Assembly: GCA_001791115.1 (NCBI GenBank)
Contig: MGDZ01000005.1
Location: forward strand, 1-27,667
DNA from: Candidatus Uhrbacteria bacterium RIFCSPHIGHO2_02_FULL_57_19
GTDB lineage: Bacteria; Patescibacteriota; Patescibacteriia; 2-12-FULL-57-11
DNA length: 27,667 bases
Direction: 5' to 3'
The position numbers and the translations under genes were made by a program. Below are positions 22,128 to 27,667 of the stretch, one piece after another. A model generated the notes under the pieces. The model made no database searches. It saw only the letters and a program-made list of their open reading frames with translations, and had not been told where the DNA came from. Numbering within the stretch: the stretch's first letter is position 1; each line of letters opens with the position of its first letter.

Positions 22128-23261
22128 ATGGATTTCTCCCGAGAGTCGCTCGAGTTGCACCGAAAGTTTGGCGGCAAGCTCGAGATTCGAAGCAAGGTTC
22201 CGCTCGCGACGCGCGAGGATCTCTCGCTTGCCTACACGCCGGGCGTGGGGCAGGTAAGCGTGGAGATCGGAAAAGATCCAGCGCTCGCCTACGACTACAC
22301 CATCAAGCGCAACACCGTGGCCGTGATCTCCGACGGCTCGGCGATCTTAGGGCTGGGCAACCTCGGCGCGGCGGCGGCCATTCCGGTGATGGAAGGCAAG
22401 GCCATCCTTTTCAAGGAATTCGGGGGCATCGACGCATTCCCGATCTGCCTCGCGACGCAGGACACCGAAGAGATTATCCGCGCCGTGAAGACCATCGCGC
22501 CGGTCTTCGGGGGGATCAACCTCGAGGACATCAGCGCGCCGCGTTGTTTCGAAATCTTAGCGCGTCTTCAGGAAGAGCTCGACATCCCCGTGGTGCATGA
22601 CGATCAGCAGGGAACGGCGGTGGTGGTCTTGGCTGGACTTATTAACGCGCTCCAGGTCCGAGAACTGGATAAGACGAAGGTCAAATTGGTGATGAACGGC
22701 GCGGGGGCGGCCGGTATATTCGTTACCCGGATGCTTCTCCGTTATGGATTCCGGAACATCGTCGTCTGCGACAGTGTTGGGATCATTCAGCGCGGACGAG
22801 AAGGACTCACGGATGCGAAACGCGCGATTGCGGAAACAACAAACCCCGAAGGGCATACTGGTGGACTTGCCGACGCCCTCCGCGGCGCAAACATCTTCAT
22901 CGGCGTCAGCAAAGCCGGCGTACTTACCGGTTCCATGGTTCATACCATGGAACCGAACCCAATCGTCTTCGCCTTGGCCAATCCGGTGCCGGAAATCATG
23001 CCGGACGAGGCGCGCGCGGCCGGAGCGTCAATTGTCGCCACCGGCCGATCGGATTTTCCAAACCAAATCAACAACGTCCTGGCCTTCCCGGGCATCTTCC
23101 GCGGCGCGCTGGACAACCGCATCCGGCGGGTCACGGATGACATGCTGATGGCCGCGGCCGAACGTCTAGCTTCCTGCGTCCCGTGTCCTACTGCCGACCG
23201 CATCCTGCCAGATCCCTTTGACCGCAATGTCGTTGCGGCTGTGGCCAGCGCCATCCGCTAG
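22128..23261 (+). CDS. Malic enzyme (oxaloacetate-decarboxylating)
   Basis: A 377-residue short-form bacterial malic enzyme, converting malate to pyruvate and CO2 with NAD(P) reduction. The N-terminal catalytic domain has LAYTPGVG and the conserved KRNTVAVISDGSAILGLGN stretch, and the KAILFKEFGGIDAFPI segment follows. The C-terminal Rossmann domain begins with VMNGAGAAGIF. Length agrees with the catalytic part of MaeB-like enzymes, with no phosphotransacetylase domain. The cofactor preference cannot be decided here. It starts 4 nt after uvrA and is likely co-transcribed, though the functional link is not obvious. In a reduced genome it could supply pyruvate or NADPH. Confidence 0.93.
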   Translation: MDFSRESLELHRKFGGKLEIRSKVPLATREDLSLAYTPGVGQVSVEIGKDPALAYDYTIKRNTVAVISDGSAILGLGNLGAAAAIPVMEGKAILFKEFGGIDAFPICLATQDTEEIIRAVKTIAPVFGGINLEDISAPRCFEILARLQEELDIPVVHDDQQGTAVVVLAGLINALQVRELDKTKVKLVMNGAGAAGIFVTRMLLRYGFRNIVVCDSVGIIQRGREGLTDAKRAIAETTNPEGHTGGLADALRGANIFIGVSKAGVLTGSMVHTMEPNPIVFALANPVPEIMPDEARAAGASIVATGRSDFPNQINNVLAFPGIFRGALDNRIRRVTDDMLMAAAERLASCVPCPTADRILPDPFDRNVVAAVASAIR

Positions 23262-23318
23262 ACGGTTGCCGCCCTCGATCAGCCGTGTTATCGTTTGGTC
23301 ATCGAAATTATTGAAAAA

Positions 23319-23339
23319 ATAGTGAGCTTGTCGAACTAT
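23319..23339. repeat. Family-A repeat variant at a start codon
   Basis: The sequence ATAGTgagcttgtcgaACTAT has 5-bp outer arms and the GAG(C/T)TTGTCGA-type core of the other family-A copies. It lies over the ATG (23338) of the downstream surface-protein gene and occupies the place of its ribosome-binding site. Confidence 0.55.
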
Positions 23340-24711
23340 GAAAAACCGCCTCCTCCGCGCTTTCGTCGCTTCGTCAATCGTTCTCGGCCAGACCGTCTTG
23401 GCCCTGCCGGCCCGGGCCGACACCGTCCAGACCGTCACTTTGAATCCAGTGGCCGACAGCTACATTTGGACCGGTGAATCCGGGGCTCAAAATTACGGCA
23501 CCCAAGCCAACCTTTCGGTGCTCTATGGATCAGGCGCAAATCGCGCGCGTTCGCTCCTTCGTTTTGACCTTTCCTCCATTCCCTCCGACGCCACCATCAG
23601 TGAAGCCAATTTGGGCCTGACCATCTCAACCGCCGCGGGCAGCGGAACCATCAATGTGAACGCCAACCGCATCGTCAATGCCTGGGAGGAGACGACCGTC
23701 ACCTGGAACGATCAGCCGGGTACTTCCGAGACCATCAGCTCGAGCTATGTCACTCACGATCCAGGAACCAAAACCTGGGGCCTGACCACGGCTGTCCAGA
23801 ACTGGGTTTCCGGCGCCTGGCAAAATCTGGGGGTGATGATCATCGGCCGCGAATCCGGAGCCGCTTCCGACGCCTACACCCGCTCTTTCTGGAGCCGCGA
23901 AGGCTCCACCCCCCCGACCCTTACCGTTACCTATACGGTTCCGGCCGACACCCGGACCCCGGCCATCACTAACGTGGCCATCTCCGACCTCACTGAAACC
24001 GGCGTGACCGTTACCTGGACCACCGACGAGATTGGAACCAGCAAGGTGGAATACGGACCCACCAATGCCTATGGCTCGACCATTGACGATGTCACCTTGA
24101 ACACCACCCATGCCGTGGCTCTCACCGGTCTTGCCACTGACACTACTTATCACTTCCGTGTCCTATCCTCGGACCAAGCGGAAAATACCGCCTCATCCGA
24201 GGACCAAACCTTCACCACCAGCATGCCAGTTGCTCCGCCTCCGGCCACCCGGCTGATCAAGACCGCCTGCGCCGCCGGCGCGGCCGCCGACCATCCCTGC
24301 AAGGCCGTCTATTATCAGGGAACCGACGGCCAGCGTCATGCCTTTCCCAATGAAAAAATCTTCCGCACCTGGTACCTGGATTTTTCAACGGTCCAGACCA
24401 TTAGCGACTCGGAGATGGCCTCGATCTCTTTGGGGGAAAACGTCCACTACCGGCCCGGGATACGACTCCTCAAGTTCCAAACCTTGCCTAAGGTCTATGC
24501 CCTAGCTAGAGGCGGGGTTATGCGTTGGGTGACGACCGAAGAGGTGGCTGCCGCGGCCTTTGGAAGTGATTGGAATCAAAAAATAGACGACCTCTCTGAC
24601 GCCTTCGTCGCCGATTACACCTTTGGCGCGGACATTGTCTCGGCCACGGACTATATAACCTCGGCGGAAATGAATGCCGCCTCCTCTATCGACGCGGATC
24701 AAGGCAGATAA
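23338..24711 (+). CDS. Secreted DNRLRE/FN3 surface protein with shared C-terminal domain
   Basis: A 457-residue exported protein. A signal peptide is followed by a cleavage site near LPARA27. A DNRLRE-type beta-sandwich domain spans about 30-195 (ADSYIWTGESGAQNYGTQ, RSLLRFDLSSIP), the kind found in surface and carbohydrate-associated proteins. A fibronectin type III module lies at about 205-295 (ITNVAISDLTETGVTVTW). Residues 306-457 form a C-terminal domain with KAVYYQGTDGQRHAFPNEK and RWVTTEEVAAAAFGSDWNQ, which aligns without gaps to the C-terminus of the next gene. There is no LPXTG or membrane tail, so this domain may serve for surface attachment. The start codon is covered by a palindromic repeat, with no Shine-Dalgarno sequence. 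A terminator follows. Confidence 0.88.
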   Translation: MKNRLLRAFVASSIVLGQTVLALPARADTVQTVTLNPVADSYIWTGESGAQNYGTQANLSVLYGSGANRARSLLRFDLSSIPSDATISEANLGLTISTAAGSGTINVNANRIVNAWEETTVTWNDQPGTSETISSSYVTHDPGTKTWGLTTAVQNWVSGAWQNLGVMIIGRESGAASDAYTRSFWSREGSTPPTLTVTYTVPADTRTPAITNVAISDLTETGVTVTWTTDEIGTSKVEYGPTNAYGSTIDDVTLNTTHAVALTGLATDTTYHFRVLSSDQAENTASSEDQTFTTSMPVAPPPATRLIKTACAAGAAADHPCKAVYYQGTDGQRHAFPNEKIFRTWYLDFSTVQTISDSEMASISLGENVHYRPGIRLLKFQTLPKVYALARGGVMRWVTTEEVAAAAFGSDWNQKIDDLSDAFVADYTFGADIVSATDYITSAEMNAASSIDADQGR

Positions 24712-24723
24712 CATCCAAAAAAG

Positions 24724-24752
24724 AACAACCCCGCCATGGCGGGGTTGTTTTT
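24724..24752 (+). terminator. Terminator between the two surface-protein genes
   Basis: AACAACCCCGCC (24724-24735) and GGCGGGGTTGTT (24738-24749) form a perfect stem with a very small loop, followed by TTT. It lies 12 nt after the stop of the upstream gene and 20 nt before the start of the next, so the two genes probably have separate transcripts or the terminator is leaky. Confidence 0.85.
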
Positions 24753-24771
24753 GTGATACGATAATGGCAAT

Positions 24772-27111
24772 ATGCGCCGATTTGCGCCAATCATTGTTTT
24801 CTTCCTTTTTCTTTTTCTCCTGCCTGCCGCGGCCAAGGCCGGAGCCGGGGATATCGCGGTTACTGTCCGCGACGAGTTTGGCAACGCCCTTACCTCTGGC
24901 GGAGCAGAGGTCAACTATTCCTGCGGCGGCGGAACCAGCTTTACCGTGGCCGATGGTACTGGTTCGGATATAAACGCCGCAACCGGAGTGATTGCCATTC
25001 AACCGGTTGTCCAGGCCTCCTGTGATACCAATGACACTTTGTCAGTGACAGTCAAAAATCAGTCCGGCTACCTGGCTTGGCAAACCACGGCTTCCTATAC
25101 CTCGGCGGCTGAAAATACTTTAGTCTCCTTCAACAAATTCACGGTCAAGGTTGAAACTGATGACGAGTTCGCCCAAGACATCTCTTCTACTTCCGCGGCC
25201 GGCATCTTTACCAAAGATTCGACCACAGTTATCGGCATGGCCGCCCCCTCTGGGGACGCCATCGGTTATCCGGTTCCGATCACCATCACCGATGGCGGTT
25301 CACTCACGGTTACTGGTTTTGGAACCCAAGGATACGTCAACAAAACCATCACCGATATCTTTGTTCCGGACACTGAATTCGACTCCCAACGACGCTACTT
25401 TGCCAGAATGCAGTTCTCGGTAGTCATTCTAGCCAAGAGTGAGCTAGGCCTATCTCTCCAAGGCATGGGCGGGAGCGTTATTTTTTTCTCCTCGCCCAGT
25501 GTTTCCTGTCTTCCGGAATCAGGCACCAATCGCTTCGGCTGTGCCGTGCCGGTGGGGAGTTCAGCCGCTCCGGTTACCGTTTCCAAACCCGGGTACGTCA
25601 CCTACACCATCGGCAGCGTCACCCCGCCCTCCACGGCCTCCAACACTCAGGTCCAGACAGCCTCGGCCAACATGTTCCCGGTGCGCGTTCTGGGCATCTC
25701 CTCGGAACAGGGAATCAACATAACTCCGACCTCTTCGGAGCGTACTCCCTTTCTCTCTGCCGGCGGCGAAATCCGCGAGATGCGCTACAGCGGCGGCACC
25801 TGGCTTTTGGCTGTCACGCCCGGAAATGTTCAACTCACTGCCCAAGTTCCGGGCTACGCCAACGCGGCAACGGGAATCAGCGTCGGTTCGGCGGGCACCG
25901 TGACCACTGACTTCGATGGGACCTCGGGAACCTACTGGAGCGGGCAGGTTGACGGCCCGTCGCTTCAACTGGACATGTGGGTGACGGTCAAGGACGCCCT
26001 GGGCAGTCCGATTTCCGGGGCCACGGTGGGCATCTACGCTTCCTCCACTTATATCGCCAATCACTTGGCTGACGATCTTTCCGTGGGACTGATCGGACAA
26101 GCAGACGCCCAAAAAATCACCGACTCCAACGGCCAAGCCAAATTTGCCCTGGACACTGGCACTTACTACTATCGGGTTGAAAAATCCGGGCTGGGATCAG
26201 TGGGCAGCGCCTCCACCCCGGCAGTCATCGGCTACATCGAAACCGGCGGGCCATATCGAGTAAACGTCACCTTATCAGCCAGCGGCGGCACTGGCACGGT
26301 CGGCGGCCAAGCCGGAACCATCTCCACCACCGCTTCGTCAGTAACCGCTAATCCCGTGGTTCTTGAGGCCAACAATACCGACGCCGCGACAGTCACTGTC
26401 ACCATCCTCGACGGAGTCAATCAACCGATGACTAACCAAAGCGTTACCCTTACCTCCTCTCGCGGATCATCCGACACCATCACCGCCGTCTCTCCGGCTA
26501 CCAATTCCCAAGGCCAAGCCGTTTTCACCATTAAGTCCGGAACCATCGGCACCTCCACCCTCACCGCCTCGGTCGGCGCGACCATCGTTTCCCAGACCGT
26601 AGCCGTTTCTTTCCTCGAACCATCGGCCGTGCCAGTAACCTTTGCCCCCGGAGCGCTCGTCAAACTGGCCAACGACGGCGATCCCACGACCTGGTCCGAC
26701 ACCACCGTCTACTACATCGCCAAAAACGGAAAGCGTTATTTCTTCCCCAACGAAAAAACATACCTGTCTTGGTACGGCGACTTCTCCGGAGTGCGGACGG
26801 TCAACTACTCCACCTTATCGGCCATTCCCTTCGGGGGAATGAGCCATTATCGTCCGGGAGCGCGAATGATCAAAGTCCAAACCGACGCGCGGGTCTACGC
26901 CGTCGGTCGAAGCGGCACTCTGCGCTGGATGGCTACTGAAGAGGTGGCTCGCGCCCTCTACGGCCAGGATTGGAATCAAGCGATTGATGACCTCTCCGAC
27001 GCCTTCTTTATCAACTATCTTTTGGGAAGCCAGGTGGCGGCCTCCGGAGATTTCACTCCCACCGGCGAGCAGGCCGGGGTGACCACCGTTGATCAGAATT
27101 TAGGATTCTGA
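24772..27111 (+). CDS. Large secreted Ig-like surface protein with shared C-terminal domain
   Basis: A 779-residue exported protein with a signal peptide (cut near AAAKAGA, about 23-25). The N-terminal half holds beta-rich, Ser/Thr-rich modules. A carboxypeptidase-regulatory-like module lies at about 400-480 (VTVKDALGSPISGATVGIY ... DSNGQAKFALDTG). An invasin-type Big_1 Ig-like domain spans about 520-620 (VTANPVVLEANNTDAATVTV). Residues 628-779 form the C-terminal domain shared with the preceding gene product; about half the positions in its 107-residue core are identical by my hand alignment. It has no evident catalytic motif. It is probably a fibrous surface or adhesion protein held to the cell by the shared domain. 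It starts 20 nt after a strong terminator. Confidence 0.88.
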   Translation: MRRFAPIIVFFLFLFLLPAAAKAGAGDIAVTVRDEFGNALTSGGAEVNYSCGGGTSFTVADGTGSDINAATGVIAIQPVVQASCDTNDTLSVTVKNQSGYLAWQTTASYTSAAENTLVSFNKFTVKVETDDEFAQDISSTSAAGIFTKDSTTVIGMAAPSGDAIGYPVPITITDGGSLTVTGFGTQGYVNKTITDIFVPDTEFDSQRRYFARMQFSVVILAKSELGLSLQGMGGSVIFFSSPSVSCLPESGTNRFGCAVPVGSSAAPVTVSKPGYVTYTIGSVTPPSTASNTQVQTASANMFPVRVLGISSEQGINITPTSSERTPFLSAGGEIREMRYSGGTWLLAVTPGNVQLTAQVPGYANAATGISVGSAGTVTTDFDGTSGTYWSGQVDGPSLQLDMWVTVKDALGSPISGATVGIYASSTYIANHLADDLSVGLIGQADAQKITDSNGQAKFALDTGTYYYRVEKSGLGSVGSASTPAVIGYIETGGPYRVNVTLSASGGTGTVGGQAGTISTTASSVTANPVVLEANNTDAATVTVTILDGVNQPMTNQSVTLTSSRGSSDTITAVSPATNSQGQAVFTIKSGTIGTSTLTASVGATIVSQTVAVSFLEPSAVPVTFAPGALVKLANDGDPTTWSDTTVYYIAKNGKRYFFPNEKTYLSWYGDFSGVRTVNYSTLSAIPFGGMSHYRPGARMIKVQTDARVYAVGRSGTLRWMATEEVARALYGQDWNQAIDDLSDAFFINYLLGSQVAASGDFTPTGEQAGVTTVDQNLGF

Positions 27112-27131
27112 TGGAACTCCGTCGCCTAACC

Positions 27132-27161
27132 AAAACGAGCCCGCCAGGGCTCGTTTTTTTT
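27132..27161 (+). terminator. Terminator after the large surface-protein gene
   Basis: AAAACGAGCCC (27132-27142) and GGGCTCGTTTT (27147-27157) form an 11-bp stem with a 4-nt loop, continued by a T-tract to 27161. Read on the minus strand it has only TTTT after it, so it may also stop rplS transcription weakly. Confidence 0.85.
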
Positions 27162-27184
27162 CACTACGCACTACACCCTACTCA

Positions 27185-27520
27185 CTACACACTAACGATG
27201 GCCGTCTCCTTCAGCCGCTTCTTCGATGTCCTTAGATATCCCAGCTTGGCCCGGCGGACATGCGCCTGACGCACAGCCTCGATCTTGGCGATCATCGGGG
27301 AATTGATCGGGAAGATGCGCTCAACGCCGATCCCGTGGGAAATTTTGCGGATGGTAAACGTGCGAGATTGACCGCCACCGCGCAGCCCAAGGATAATCCC
27401 CTCGAAAATCTGAATGCGTTCCTTCTCCTCGCCCTTGGCCGTGGTCTCGACGATCCGGTTATGCACCCGCACCGTCATCCCCGGCTTCAGTTCTGTTCCC
27501 GCTGGCGTGATATCTGACAT
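27185..27520 (-). CDS. rplS: 50S ribosomal protein L19
   Basis: A 111-residue L19, near the usual length of about 115. It sits at the 30S-50S interface of the ribosome. The diagnostic parts are LKPGMTVRVHNRIVE, ERIQIFEGIILGLRGGG, and VERIFPINSPMIAKIEAVR, followed by the basic RRAKLGYLR tail. The N-terminal start at 27520 is preceded by a short leader from a promoter at 27550-27578. It is read on the minus strand toward the surface-protein gene, and no other ribosomal or tRNA-modifying genes (such as trmD) accompany it here. Confidence 0.96.
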   Translation of the reverse strand: MSDITPAGTELKPGMTVRVHNRIVETTAKGEEKERIQIFEGIILGLRGGGQSRTFTIRKISHGIGVERIFPINSPMIAKIEAVRQAHVRRAKLGYLRTSKKRLKETAIVSV

Positions 27521-27549
27521 AAGATTCCGAGTTCAAAAATAGCGTTCCG

Positions 27550-27578
27550 AGTGTATCCTATCCGTCGGACGGGGTCAA
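27550..27578 (-). promoter_or_regulatory. rplS promoter
   Basis: On the minus strand TTGACC (27573-27578), a 17-nt spacer and TACACT (27550-27555) match sigma-70 boxes. The start would be near 27543, giving a leader of about 23 nt before the ATG at 27520. Confidence 0.7.
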
Positions 27579-27588
27579 GCGCCCGTTG

Positions 27589-27667
27589 TAGATACTAATA
27601 AAGGTTACCGAAACTCCCCGTGTAGATATTAATTCGGTTACCGTGTCGCCATATGACCATGGCGACA
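27589..27667. repeat. Right-end repeats, possible transposon end
   Basis: TAGATAYT plus GGTTAC with a 5-6 nt spacer occurs twice (27589-27609 and 27623-27642; 34 nt between starts). It is followed by an inverted repeat TGTCGCCAT/ATGGCGACA (27644-27652, 27659-27667) that ends exactly at the window end. The same bipartite motif in opposite orientation is at 55-75. Multiple short repeats near a terminus resemble transposase-binding sites, as seen for example in IS21-family ends, but no transposase lies in view. Confidence 0.5.

Overview
The window looks like part of a chromosome from a Candidate Phyla Radiation bacterium (Patescibacteria, Parcubacteria-like). I infer this from gene content and architecture: a DUF4012 protein next to a DUF11-type membrane protein and several GT4 glycosyltransferases, a two-helix T4SS-pilin-like protein with a cysteine-rich tail, an RNase J with an Arg/Gly-rich N-terminus, an OppA-like protein beside secG, and short palindromic repeats scattered in and between genes. 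TGA is used as a stop (for example at 17409-17411), so the UGA-to-Gly recoding of Absconditabacteria/Gracilibacteria does not apply. No phylogeny could be run.

Layout. 100-9705 (minus strand) is a surface-glycan and cell-envelope operon. It runs from a membrane sugar-phosphate transferase, past a ~165-bp imperfect palindrome, through three GT4 glycosyltransferases coupled by 4-nt overlaps or short gaps, to a DUF4012 protein and a DUF11-repeat protein. 9712-10345 (minus) is an unusually long RNase P RNA gene with its own promoter and two repeat-like insertions. 10491-16463 (minus) carries a four-helix HxHPVN membrane protein, trpS, RNase J, a nested tRNA-Leu locus, an OppA-like lipid-anchored or membrane-anchored binding protein, and secG. 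16677-18828 (plus) encodes a membrane-anchored DsbA-like protein followed after 1 nt by a cysteine-rich pilin-like protein. 18829-19243 holds a terminator, repeats, a promoter and a strongly structured putative RNA just before uvrA. uvrA and a malic enzyme follow (19244-23261). Two secreted multidomain surface proteins (23338-27111) share a 152-residue C-terminal domain. rplS (minus) closes the gene content at 27185-27520.

How the parts may work together. The glycan operon plausibly starts a repeat unit on a polyprenyl carrier and extends it with sugar transferases; DUF4012 and DUF11 proteins would act outside the membrane. SecG, the DsbA-like protein and the signal-peptide-bearing proteins form an export and folding theme. 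The most unusual material is not protein-coding: a tRNA-Leu gene closed by a 20-bp perfect inverted repeat and flanked by split halves of another tRNA-Leu, a candidate structured RNA upstream of uvrA, an enlarged rnpB, and at least four families of palindromic repeats that have entered RNA genes, coding sequence and a start-codon region. Related bipartite motifs lie in inverted orientation at both ends of the window, which may reflect transposon ends or an assembly break in a repeat.
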